From positions 1 through 64,000 of the forward strand of contig CBFIBS010000017.1 in assembly GCA_965660945.1 (NCBI GenBank): DNA of 64,000 nt. Reading direction: 5' to 3'. Under the pieces are notes generated by a model. That model was given only the letters and a program-made list of their open reading frames with translations, did no database searches and was not told where the DNA came from. Shown here in pieces: positions 36,015 through 44,171 of the stretch (position 1 is the first letter of the stretch; each line of letters starts with the position of its first letter). The position numbers and the translations under genes are program-made. Source of the stretch: UBA7985 sp002711265. GTDB lineage: Bacteria > Pseudomonadota > Alphaproteobacteria > UBA7985.

Positions 36015-36062
36015 CACAGGCGCAGGTGTAGGTTCAGGTGCAGGTGCAGGTGCAGGTGCAGG
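36015..36062. repeat. Hexanucleotide tandem repeat (CAGGTG)
   Basis: Eight adjoining six-base units, mostly CAGGTG, with variants CAGGCG at both ends and TAGGTT in the third place. It lies between the convergent ends of the PrpF-family and AbrB-family genes. Confidence 0.9.
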
Positions 36063-36076
36063 CGGACTGCGGTGCG

Positions 36077-37207
36077 CTAGTTGCCTTCTCGCTTGCTGTC
36101 GGCGAGCTGGGTCCGCGCCAGCACGAATGGTAGGCCGACGTAGATCAGCACCACCCGCAAGGTGTTGTGGAAGGCCACGAAGGCCACATCCAGCCCGAAC
36201 AGCACCGACAGCAGCGTCACTTCATAGAGGCCCCCGGGCACGAAGCCGATGTAGGCATCCAGCAGCCGCATATCGAGCACCACCGCAACCCCGACAGCGA
36301 AACCGGCATAGATGCTCAGCGTCACCACCGAGACCATGAGCCCGTCGATCAGGTAGGACAGCACCTCCCGGAACGGCACCCGGCTCAGCCGTGCGCCAAT
36401 CTGTCCGCCGATGGTGACCTGTGCCAGCAGCACGAATTCATTGAGCCGGATGGTTTCGACCCAGCCCAGCGCATTCAGCACCAGCGACACCAGCATCGGA
36501 CCGAGCAAATGCGGCATGGGCATGCGGATCAGCCGCGCCAGCGCGTAGCTACCGAAGGCCATGGCGAGAAACTCGATAATCCGGCGCGGCGGCAGCTCGA
36601 ACAGCCCGGGCAGATTGTCCTGCGCCTGATAGGATTGCTCTACCGCCGCCTGTCCTTCGACCAACGCGAGGATAAGGGGCGTGCTCAGAAAGATGAAGGT
36701 CACCCGTACGAGGTGCGAGAGGACGACGGCATAGTCCTTGTCAACATAGTCCCGGGCGATAACCGAGACCTCTGCCTGCCCGCCGGGGACCGCGCTGAGC
36801 AGAGCCTGCAGCCACGGTCGGCGCCGCAACCGCCACAGCACCAGAAAGCCGATCGCAGTGGCGATGGTGGTCGCCACGATCACCACCAGCGTGGTCGGCC
36901 ACCAGATCAGAACCGAGCCGATAAACCCCGGCCCGATGGCCCCGCCGACGATCACGCCGAGCCCGAGGATTACCGGGATGTGGAACCAGCGCGGCACCCC
37001 GAGCCACGGCTGGGCCGGGCGGATCAGCCCCCCCAGCACCCAGACCCCGATCAGCGAGCCGAGCATGTAGGGCACCGGCAGGCGGAACTGGCTAAACACC
37101 CAGCCGCTGGAGAGCGCAAACAGCGCCGTCAGCGCGAGCTTGGCAACGTCCTTGAGGACCGCCGACAGCCGGGGATCGAGCGGCGCGCCGGGTGCAGCGC
37201 CGGTCAT
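36077..37207 (-). CDS. AbrB-family membrane protein
   Basis: 376 residues with about ten hydrophobic segments. Motifs typical of the AbrB family are PYMLGSLIGVWVLG and MPHLLGPMLVSLVLN in the two halves, an internal duplication, plus SAVPGGQAEVSVIA and GFVPGGLYEVTLL. Such proteins often accompany three-part carboxylate transporters; their substrate is not settled. It overlaps tcuB by four bases. Confidence 0.85.
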   Translation of the reverse strand: MTGAAPGAPLDPRLSAVLKDVAKLALTALFALSSGWVFSQFRLPVPYMLGSLIGVWVLGGLIRPAQPWLGVPRWFHIPVILGLGVIVGGAIGPGFIGSVLIWWPTTLVVIVATTIATAIGFLVLWRLRRRPWLQALLSAVPGGQAEVSVIARDYVDKDYAVVLSHLVRVTFIFLSTPLILALVEGQAAVEQSYQAQDNLPGLFELPPRRIIEFLAMAFGSYALARLIRMPMPHLLGPMLVSLVLNALGWVETIRLNEFVLLAQVTIGGQIGARLSRVPFREVLSYLIDGLMVSVVTLSIYAGFAVGVAVVLDMRLLDAYIGFVPGGLYEVTLLSVLFGLDVAFVAFHNTLRVVLIYVGLPFVLARTQLADSKREGN

Positions 37208-38319
37208 GGCGCCTCTGGCCCGTTGTCTCGGTGGCGCTGCTCATCGCGCACCAGCGCCAGCAGGCGGTAGAAACCGTGCGCCATCTTCGAGTAGGGCAGC
37301 AGCAGGAAGAACGCGAGCACGGTGCCAAGATGCAGCGCCAGCAGCACGGCCAGCAGGGGCCCACCACCGAGCCAGTAGAGCAGCAGACCGCTGAGCCCGA
37401 CCGCGCCGAGCAGCAGCACAAAGCCCATCTCCCCGCCCCAGACCCGTGCATCGCCTAGCGCAGGGTCAGCCCGGGTCTTGAGCCAGGCGAGGCCAAAGCA
37501 CCCCAGCGTCAGCAGGATCCCGCCCGACACCCCGAAAATCTTCGGCGGCGACCAGAACGGATAGGGCGCGGGCCAGTCGAAGCCGTAGTGCAGCACCGTG
37601 CCGCTGCTGGTCGACAGGAAGCACAGGATAAAGCCGTACATCGCCGCCTGATGCAGCCAGCGGCGCAGGTTGGAGTAGCGGTCTTCGTCTTCGAAGTTAC
37701 AGCCCTCACCGTGGCCCCCGGCGAGGTTCTTCATGGTGGCCGCAGCGTGCAGGGCGCGGGTGATTTCCCCCACCCGGGGCCAGCGTCCGCCCACGTGCCG
37801 CCAGTAGCGGCCCAGCGCCACCGCCAGCGCCAGCAGTGGCAGCACGAACGCCGGCGTGAAAATCGAAACCATCACCGTGTGCGACATCAGCCGGTAAAAG
37901 CCCTGCCCGCCAGCCTCACCCAGTCCGCCGACGAACCGGGAGAGCGCGAACAGCAAGGCGAAACCGAGCACGGCGAACACGGCGATGGCGACCCCGGAGC
38001 GGTGGAAGCCGCGCCCCAGTGCACGCGGAAAGGCAAAGTCCTCCCAGCTTTCCTGCCGCACTTCCGCCAGTGCCTTGGGCAGGTTCAGCCCGAACTCGTG
38101 CGGCGGCGCGTACTGGCAGGCGTAGAAGCAGCCGCGGCAGTTGTGGCAGAGGTTGGCGAGCTGGACGATATCGGCCTCGGCAAAGGACCGGGCCGAGGTG
38201 ATCGCCGGGAACACCGAGCAGTAGCCTTCGCAGTAGCGGCAGGCGTTGCAGATATTCACCTGCCGCGCCGCCTCTTCGATGGCGCTGAGTGGGTTCAGGG
38301 TGGGTTCAGCCCCGGACAT
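37204..38319 (-). CDS. tcuB: Tricarballylate utilisation iron-sulfur membrane protein
   Basis: 371 residues. Two [4Fe-4S] motifs at the N-terminus (CNACRYCEGYC and CHNCRGCFYAC) precede about six membrane helices. TcuB re-oxidises the flavin of TcuA and passes electrons to the quinone pool. It overlaps tcuA by 14 bases and abrB by four, so the three genes are tightly coupled. Length is normal for the family. Confidence 0.92.
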   Translation of the reverse strand: MSGAEPTLNPLSAIEEAARQVNICNACRYCEGYCSVFPAITSARSFAEADIVQLANLCHNCRGCFYACQYAPPHEFGLNLPKALAEVRQESWEDFAFPRALGRGFHRSGVAIAVFAVLGFALLFALSRFVGGLGEAGGQGFYRLMSHTVMVSIFTPAFVLPLLALAVALGRYWRHVGGRWPRVGEITRALHAAATMKNLAGGHGEGCNFEDEDRYSNLRRWLHQAAMYGFILCFLSTSSGTVLHYGFDWPAPYPFWSPPKIFGVSGGILLTLGCFGLAWLKTRADPALGDARVWGGEMGFVLLLGAVGLSGLLLYWLGGGPLLAVLLALHLGTVLAFFLLLPYSKMAHGFYRLLALVRDEQRHRDNGPEAP

Positions 38320-39721
38320 GGCGCGCGGCCTCCTCGCCTGCAGTGCGTCCGAAGACGGTACCGATGGTCATGCCGAAACCGGCCAGATAGCCTTCACCAA
38401 GGATGCTGCCGGCCATGATCTCGCCCGCTGCCCACAGGTTGCGGGCCGGGCCATCCACCATCTGCACCCGCGCCGATGCATCAACCTGCAGGCCCAGATA
38501 GGTGAAGGTCACCCCGGGGCGCAGGCTGTAGCCATAGAATGGCGGCTCGACAATCGGCCGCGCCCAGTTGGTCTTCGGCGGCTCTAGCCCCCGGGTTGCC
38601 AGACCATCCAGCTCGGTCGGGCGGAAACCGCTGAGATCGTTGCTGCAGGCAGCATTGAAGTCGCCGATGGTCTCCATCGCGGCATCCACGGGCAGGCCCA
38701 TCTGCCCCAGCAGGCCTTCGAGGCTGTCGTCGACCAGCGGCGGGTAGAGCGAGGGCATGAAAAGATTGAGGCTGCGGCTGTCAATGATGACGTAACCCAC
38801 CTGCTCGGGCTGGGCGGCGACCAGCCGTCCCCAGATCGCGTATCGCTTGGGCCAGACGTCTTCGCCTTCGTCATAAAACCGCTGCCCCTGCTGGTTCAGC
38901 ACCACCGAAAACGGCACGCAGTCCAGCCGCGAGGCAATGCCGCCGTCGAACTTCGGCGCCCGGCCGTCGATGGCCACGGCATGGCACTGGGTCGGGTCGC
39001 CCACGGCCTGTGCTCCCTGATCGAGCAGGTCGCGCAGCACGACACCACGGTTGTAGGGCGTCCCCCGGATCAGGAAGTTCTGCGCACCTGGCCCCCAAGC
39101 ACGTTCGAGCCAGTCAGTATCCGCCTGAAACCCGCCCGAGGCGACGACAACCGCCTTGGGGCGCACACGCTGCTCAACCGATGCTGCATCTCCGGCTTGA
39201 TCAGCGCCGCTGCGGTCTTCAAAGACAATTTCATCGATCTGGTCATTGCGCACCACGAGGTGTGTGACTTCGCTCTGGTAGCGGATGTCGACCCCCAGCG
39301 CTTCGGCCCGGCGATAGAGCGCATTGACCAGCGCCTTGCCCCCGCCGAGGAAGAAGGCATTGGTCCTCGACAGCGACAGCGTTCCCGACAGCGACGGCTG
39401 AAAACGGATCCCCTGTTCGATCATCCACGCCAGACAGCCTTCGCTCTCCCGGATCGCCTTTCGTGCCAGCGCCTCGTCGGTCTTGCCCTTGGTGACCTTG
39501 ATCAGGTCGTCGAAATACTCGTCTTCGAGGTAGCGATCAGTTAGCGGAGCGATCGGCGCCTGATGCATGCAACGGAAGTTACGGGTGTGGCGGGAATTGC
39601 CCCCGCGCCAGGGCTTGGGCGCGCTTTCCAGCAGCAGCACGGAGCAGCCTGCGCGCGCGGCATTGATCGCGGCGCACAAGGCGGCATTACCCCCACCGAG
39701 AACAGCGACCTCAACCTGCAT
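38306..39721 (-). CDS. tcuA: FAD-dependent tricarballylate dehydrogenase
   Basis: 471 residues. The FAD-binding motif VAVLGGGNAALCAAINAA begins immediately, as in TcuA, with VVASGGFQAD in the middle and GEIMAGSILGEGYL near the C-terminus. It belongs to the fumarate-reductase/succinate-dehydrogenase flavoprotein family and oxidises tricarballylate to cis-aconitate. The ATG at 39721 fits the Rossmann start; a longer start at 39736 adds five residues. It is divergent from the hydrolase gene at 39804. Confidence 0.92.
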   Translation of the reverse strand: MQVEVAVLGGGNAALCAAINAARAGCSVLLLESAPKPWRGGNSRHTRNFRCMHQAPIAPLTDRYLEDEYFDDLIKVTKGKTDEALARKAIRESEGCLAWMIEQGIRFQPSLSGTLSLSRTNAFFLGGGKALVNALYRRAEALGVDIRYQSEVTHLVVRNDQIDEIVFEDRSGADQAGDAASVEQRVRPKAVVVASGGFQADTDWLERAWGPGAQNFLIRGTPYNRGVVLRDLLDQGAQAVGDPTQCHAVAIDGRAPKFDGGIASRLDCVPFSVVLNQQGQRFYDEGEDVWPKRYAIWGRLVAAQPEQVGYVIIDSRSLNLFMPSLYPPLVDDSLEGLLGQMGLPVDAAMETIGDFNAACSNDLSGFRPTELDGLATRGLEPPKTNWARPIVEPPFYGYSLRPGVTFTYLGLQVDASARVQMVDGPARNLWAAGEIMAGSILGEGYLAGFGMTIGTVFGRTAGEEAARHVRG

Positions 39722-39803
39722 GCACTTCCCCCACAACTATGCGATGATGCTAGTCAAACAGCCTTTCAGTTTCCTGTCGCCACCGTTCTGCGAACGCGGA
39801 GGC

Positions 39804-40832
39804 ATGCAGGAGCAGGGCGCGAGAACCGAGGCCGGAAACTTGAGCACGCAGGACACCACACGCAAGCGAATAGCGACAGCCCACGGCGTGTCGCTGAGTG
39901 CCTTGGTCGCGGGGCGCCAGCGCGATCCCTTGCTGGTGCTGGTCCACGGCTGGCCGGATCTGGCGCTGGGCTGGCGCTATCAGATGCAGCCGCTGGCCGC
40001 CGCCGGTTTCCGGGTTTGCGCCATAGACGTGCGCGGCTATGGTGACAGCGATCGCCCCGATCCGGTTGAGGCCTACGCCATGACCGAACTCATGCAGGAC
40101 GTGGTCGGGGTGATCGACGCCCTAGGCGCGGAAGATGCCGTGCTGGTGGGCCACGATTGGGGGGCGCCCATTGTCTGGCACACGGCGCTGTTCCACCCCG
40201 AGCGGGTTCGGGCGGTGGCAGGCCTGAGCGTGCCCTACTTTCCGCGTGCGGGCTTACCGCCGCTGGCGCTCTGGCATCGCTACTACACCGACAAGGACCT
40301 GTTCTTCTATCAGGTCTACTTTCAGGAAGAAGGGCTCGCGGAAGCTGCTTTTGAAGCCGACGTTGCAGCATCACTGGGTAAAGTGCTCTGGAGTATTTCC
40401 GGCGCGGCGGTCGAAGCCGGGGCCAGCTGGCCGCAACTGCCTGCGGGGGCGAGTATGCTGGAGCACCTGTCCCTGCCTTCAGACGAGCAACGGCCCGCGT
40501 GGATGTCGGGCGCCGACTTTGCTCGCAGGGTCGAGACTTTCGAGCGGACCGGGTTTCGCGGTACCTTGAACCGCTATCGAAACATCGATCGCGACTACCA
40601 CGACTGGCCGGACTACGGCGTTCTCAAGATTCGCCAGCCCTCGGCCTTCATTGCCGGGGCGCTGGACGCTGTCCGCCGGTTCTCACCCGGACACGATGTC
40701 TATGCCACGGCTGATGCCCTGCTCGATGATTGCAGGGGTGTGACCGTGATCGATGGTGCCGGTCACTGGGTGCAGCTCGAAGCCCTGGAAGCCGTGAACT
40801 GTGCCCTGTTGGACTTTCTCGACGGCCTCTGA
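39804..40832 (+). CDS. Alpha/beta hydrolase, epoxide-hydrolase-like
   Basis: 342 residues with this start. HGWPDL (oxyanion motif), GHDWGAPI with the Asp nucleophile, and GAGHWVQLE with the catalytic His give the epoxide hydrolase/haloalkane dehalogenase pattern rather than a Ser esterase. The start is uncertain: the ATG at 39804 sits very close to GGAGG, and a TTG near 39840 would give a shorter protein. Context gives no clear substrate. Confidence 0.8.
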   Translation: MQEQGARTEAGNLSTQDTTRKRIATAHGVSLSALVAGRQRDPLLVLVHGWPDLALGWRYQMQPLAAAGFRVCAIDVRGYGDSDRPDPVEAYAMTELMQDVVGVIDALGAEDAVLVGHDWGAPIVWHTALFHPERVRAVAGLSVPYFPRAGLPPLALWHRYYTDKDLFFYQVYFQEEGLAEAAFEADVAASLGKVLWSISGAAVEAGASWPQLPAGASMLEHLSLPSDEQRPAWMSGADFARRVETFERTGFRGTLNRYRNIDRDYHDWPDYGVLKIRQPSAFIAGALDAVRRFSPGHDVYATADALLDDCRGVTVIDGAGHWVQLEALEAVNCALLDFLDGL

Positions 40833-40855
40833 GGCTCGCTCTCGCTGTTGTTAGG

Positions 40856-40882
40856 TTCGCTCGGCACCGCTCTTGGAGCGAA
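40856..40882. terminator. Hairpin between convergent genes
   Basis: TTCGCTC (40856-40862) pairs with GAGCGAA (40876-40882) around a 13-base loop, just between the ends of the alpha/beta hydrolase and SGNH genes. No strong T-run is seen on either strand, so terminator function is tentative. Confidence 0.4.
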
Positions 40883-40884
40883 TC

Positions 40885-41613
40885 TCAGCCCGCTTCGGTC
40901 GTGCTCAGCAGGCCTGCACGTGCCACCCATTCAGCCATGGCCGCTCCGAAGGCGCTGTGGCTGTCCCGGGTCCAGTGGATCGGATCGCGCTCAGATGAAG
41001 CAACGGCCTGATTGGCGTCGAAGAACGCCAGACCGCGTTGCTCGCAGGCCGCCGCAACCAGCCCCGGCAAAGCCAGAGATTTGTCCCGTCCGCCGATCCA
41101 GTCCTCATGGAAACGATAGCCTGGCTGGTCCACCCGCAGCCCTAGCGCCGGCGGACAGATCACTGCAAGCCGGGGTCGGCTTGCCAGGGGACCGACATTT
41201 GGCCAGTAGTCCAGCCCAGCGATGGTATCGCTCAGCGCCATCATACCGCCGACGATTTGCGCCGGGTTGCGCTCGTAGCGGACCTTGAGGTCGTTGGTGC
41301 CAAGCATGAGCAGGATCAGGTCGAGCGGCGTGTGCGAAAGAAGCAGTGCTTCGAGTGGGCCGGCGCCGTTCATGCACGCGCCCCGCAGGGGATCATCGAC
41401 GTCGGTGGTCCGCCCGGGCAGGCATTCTTCGACCAACTCGACCGCTCTGACCAAGCCTGATCCGGCTTGGGGGGAAGCCTTTGCAAGATGCCCCGTCAGC
41501 GCTCTCGCCATAACCACTGGCCAGCGCCCCTCGAAGCGGCGCGGTTCACGCAGGCCGTCTTCCTCATCGAGATAACCCCACGAATTGGAATCGCCATAGA
41601 CCATGATCCGCAT
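40885..41613 (-). CDS. SGNH/GDSL-type hydrolase
   Basis: 242 residues. Block I GDSNSWG carries the nucleophile Ser, block III is LMLGTNDLK, and DSHSAFG near the C-terminus supplies the His. No signal peptide, so cytoplasmic. The closest known types are arylesterase-like SGNH enzymes. It lies downstream of ligCBA on the same strand but across the repeat tract at 41677-41727, so it may or may not be in that operon. Confidence 0.85.
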   Translation of the reverse strand: MRIMVYGDSNSWGYLDEEDGLREPRRFEGRWPVVMARALTGHLAKASPQAGSGLVRAVELVEECLPGRTTDVDDPLRGACMNGAGPLEALLLSHTPLDLILLMLGTNDLKVRYERNPAQIVGGMMALSDTIAGLDYWPNVGPLASRPRLAVICPPALGLRVDQPGYRFHEDWIGGRDKSLALPGLVAAACEQRGLAFFDANQAVASSERDPIHWTRDSHSAFGAAMAEWVARAGLLSTTEAG

Positions 41614-41676
41614 TGCTGCTGCTCCCTGTTGCCGGGTTTTCTGGCCCTTGAGCCCTCGGATCAGGGCCTGGCCTTT

Positions 41677-41727
41677 GGCTTAGGCTTAGGCTTAGGCTCA
41701 AGCCCAGCCCAGCCTAGCCTAGCCTAG
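41677..41727. repeat. Two adjacent short tandem repeats
   Basis: Three and a half GGCTTA units (41677-41698) are followed by five AGCCY units (41701-41725). The two tracts are nearly inverse complements of each other, so a hairpin can form. It lies in the gap between ligC and the SGNH gene. Confidence 0.88.
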
Positions 41728-41734
41728 GCAAGCT

Positions 41735-42691
41735 TCAGACCTTGAGCACGCCCATCTGATCTTCGAGTTTCTGCATCACCTGCATGGCCGCAAGGCCCTG
41801 CTGGAAGCTGGAGTTAGGCTCACGCCCCTCGCGGATGGCAGCGACAAACTCGCGGTCGATCAGTTCGATCCCGTTGTTGGAGACGGCAACCCCGCTCAGG
41901 TCGATCGGGTTTTCTCGGCCGTCGACCAGATCGTCGTAGCGGGCGATGTAGGTGCCGCTGTCACCGATATAGCGGAAGAAGCTACCCAGCGGGCCGTCGT
42001 TGTTGAACGACAGTGACAGGGTGCAGAGTTTGCCGCTGGGGGTCTTCATGCCGATGGTCATATCCATGGCAATGCCCAAATCCGGGTGCGCCGGGCCCTG
42101 CAGGCCGAAGACCTCACTGGGGATCTCGCCGGTCTGATACATGAACAGGTCGATGGTGTGGCAGGCGTGGTGCCAGAGCAGATGATCGGTCCACGAGCGC
42201 GGCTCGCCCTTGGCGTTCAGGTTGGAACGGCGGAAAAAGTAGGTCTGCGCGTCCATCTGCTGGATATTGAATTCGCCCGCATCGATCCGGTTCTTGATGT
42301 ACTGGTGGCTGGGATTGAAGCGACGCACGTGCCCGACCATCCCCACAACGCCGGTGCGCTCCTGCGCGGCGACCATCTCTTCGGCATCGGTGAGACTGTC
42401 TGCCATGGGAATTTCAGCAAAGGTGTGCTTGCCCGCCTCCATGGCCTGCACCGACTGACTGCAGTGCATCTGCGTGGGCGTGGACAGAATGACGGCATCG
42501 ACATCGCTGGCCAGAAAGTCCTCGAAGCTAGCAAAGGCGGCCGGGATGCCGCGCTCGGCTGCCAGCGCCTCGACCTTGTCCCGGTTGGGGCCGAAGACAG
42601 CCGTCACCTCAACCTCGTCGATGTTCGCAAGCGCATCGAGATGCTTAAGACCAAAAGCGCCGTAGGCCCCTGCTACACCAATTTTGACCAT
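41735..42691 (-). CDS. ligC: 4-carboxy-2-hydroxymuconate-6-semialdehyde dehydrogenase
   Basis: 318 residues of the Gfo/Idh/MocA family, with VGVAGAYGAFG-type nucleotide motif and AEIPMADS replacing the usual EKP, as in LigC. It oxidises the ring-cleavage product of protocatechuate to 2-pyrone-4,6-dicarboxylate. The identification rests on this motif and on lying one base after ligB. Without the context it would only be an oxidoreductase. Confidence 0.88.
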   Translation of the reverse strand: MVKIGVAGAYGAFGLKHLDALANIDEVEVTAVFGPNRDKVEALAAERGIPAAFASFEDFLASDVDAVILSTPTQMHCSQSVQAMEAGKHTFAEIPMADSLTDAEEMVAAQERTGVVGMVGHVRRFNPSHQYIKNRIDAGEFNIQQMDAQTYFFRRSNLNAKGEPRSWTDHLLWHHACHTIDLFMYQTGEIPSEVFGLQGPAHPDLGIAMDMTIGMKTPSGKLCTLSLSFNNDGPLGSFFRYIGDSGTYIARYDDLVDGRENPIDLSGVAVSNNGIELIDREFVAAIREGREPNSSFQQGLAAMQVMQKLEDQMGVLKV

Positions 42692-42692
42692 G

Positions 42693-43532
42693 TCAGGCGT
42701 TCTCCAGAATCATGTGACCGACCGCCGTGTTGGAGGCGGGGACGTGGTAGAAGCGATGGACCTCGTTGACCTGCTCGTTCAGGGCGCCGCGCATGACGTA
42801 CCACATGACAAGTTCGATGCCCTCGGAACCGGCTTCACGCAGGTATTCGATGTGCTCGATCTGGCTGCCAAACTCGGGGTCGTTGACCAGCAGGTCCATG
42901 AAGCGCGCGTCCCAGTCAGCGTTGATCAGACCGGCCCGCTGATGCTGGAGCTGGTGGCTCATGCCGCCGGTGCCGAAGACGCAGACTTTGAGGTCTTCGC
43001 CGTAGCTCTCGATGGCACGGCGGACCGCCTTGCCAAGCGCGTAGCAACGCCGCCCGTGCGGCGCGGGGTACTGCACGACATTGACCGCCAGCGGCACCAC
43101 CGGACAGGGCCATTCCTCAGGCTGACCGAACATCATAGTCAGCGGGACGGTCAGGCCGTGGTCGACTTCCATCTCGTTCATGATGGTGATGTCGAACTCG
43201 TCGAGCACCAGCGACTGGGCAATGTGGGCGGACAGGTCGCGGTGGCCCTTGACCACCGGCACGGGACGCGGCCCCCAGCCCTCGTCAGCGGGCTGGTATT
43301 CGCTGGCGCAGCCCAGCGCGAAGGTCGGGATCACCCGCGCATCAAAGGCCGTGCAGTGGTCGTTATAGACAAGGAAGATCACGTCGGGCTTTTCTTCGGC
43401 CATCCACTTTTTCGAGAACTCGAAACCCTTGAAGATCGGACCGTAGTAATCGTCCTCGGTAATGCCCTTGTCCGAGGCAACCCCAAGGGCCGGAACGTGG
43501 GAACAGGCGACGCCTGAAGTGATTTTAGCCAT
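42693..43532 (-). CDS. ligB: Protocatechuate 4,5-dioxygenase beta subunit
   Basis: 279 residues. Extradiol class III dioxygenase catalytic subunit: Fe(II) ligands H12 (SHVPAL), H59 (YNDHCTAFD) and E240 (GIELVMWY), with catalytic H193 in GGMSHQL, matching LigB positions closely. It opens the protocatechuate ring between C4 and C5. It overlaps ligA by eight bases, so the two subunits are probably translationally coupled. Confidence 0.95.
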   Translation of the reverse strand: MAKITSGVACSHVPALGVASDKGITEDDYYGPIFKGFEFSKKWMAEEKPDVIFLVYNDHCTAFDARVIPTFALGCASEYQPADEGWGPRPVPVVKGHRDLSAHIAQSLVLDEFDITIMNEMEVDHGLTVPLTMMFGQPEEWPCPVVPLAVNVVQYPAPHGRRCYALGKAVRRAIESYGEDLKVCVFGTGGMSHQLQHQRAGLINADWDARFMDLLVNDPEFGSQIEHIEYLREAGSEGIELVMWYVMRGALNEQVNEVHRFYHVPASNTAVGHMILENA

Positions 43533-43923
43533 CGTCGTTCTCGTCCCATTCTGATTGATAGCGGTTACCGTCGATCGAGCGTCCGCCCGAGACCATCATC
43601 GCGCGGTAGTCGGTGGAGCCCATGCCGGTCATCAGCCCGGCCAGTTCCTGAAAATTGATGCCGTGGAAGGCGGCGAGCTTCGAGGTGTAGTAGATGTTGC
43701 CGCCCAGCTCGAGCAGCCCAAGCCAGTCCTCGGTCAGCGCTGCGGTGCGCTGCTCGGGCGTCATCGGAAAGGTGTCGATGTAGCCCTCGGGGTCGGCCTT
43801 GTAGGCGTCGCGGTTCGCCTGCAGGCGCAACGATATGCAGAACTGGTTAAGGTGATAGCCGCGGGCGGCCTGCTCACTGTCGAACACGATGGTGCCGGGA
43901 ATGTCGTCGTAGGCCTTTGCCAT
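43525..43923 (-). CDS. ligA: Protocatechuate 4,5-dioxygenase alpha subunit
   Basis: 132 residues, the usual small-subunit size. Typical LigA segments are the GYHLNQFCISL start, LTEDWLGLLELGGNIYY and KLAAFHGINFQELAG. It forms the substrate-pocket lid over LigB. It is the first gene of the leftward lig operon, divergent from pobA. Confidence 0.95.
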   Translation of the reverse strand: MAKAYDDIPGTIVFDSEQAARGYHLNQFCISLRLQANRDAYKADPEGYIDTFPMTPEQRTAALTEDWLGLLELGGNIYYTSKLAAFHGINFQELAGLMTGMGSTDYRAMMVSGGRSIDGNRYQSEWDENDDG

Positions 43924-44142
43924 GCTTTACCCTTCCATTTTCACCCGCGCTGGACCGTCACTGGCCGATCCTTGCGCCAACTCTGGAAGCCCTACCCTTG
44001 CCGAGCCTGCCTTTACCGGCCCTGCCCTTGATGGCTTGCGGCCGCCGGACCAACGATCGGTCGTCGAAGGTAAAGGTGACTTGCTTCAGGGTTTTGCTTC
44101 CGTTGATAACAATAATGGCCTAAAACCCAGACAAACAAAAGC

Positions 44143-44158
44143 GTAACATGTCACATAT
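44143..44158. promoter_or_regulatory. Near-palindromic dyad at the pobA start, shared with 61162-61177
   Basis: GTAACATGTCAC (44143-44154) is one base from the perfect palindrome GTGACATGTCAC at 61166-61177. The 13-base string ACATGTCACATAT (44146-44158) occurs identically, inverted, at 61162-61174. Lying in the ligA/pobA divergent gap, it is a candidate operator. It also argues that the upstream ATG at 44148 is not the pobA start. Confidence 0.4.
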
Positions 44159-44171
44159 CTTGGATGCTACG

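Noticed and set aside
41677..41727. CRISPR-like repeat
   Set aside because: Units are only five or six bases with no spacers; this is a simple tandem repeat.
44148..44171. Upstream ATG of pobA as start
   Set aside because: No ribosome site, lies in a probable operator, and would add residues before the normal PobA start.
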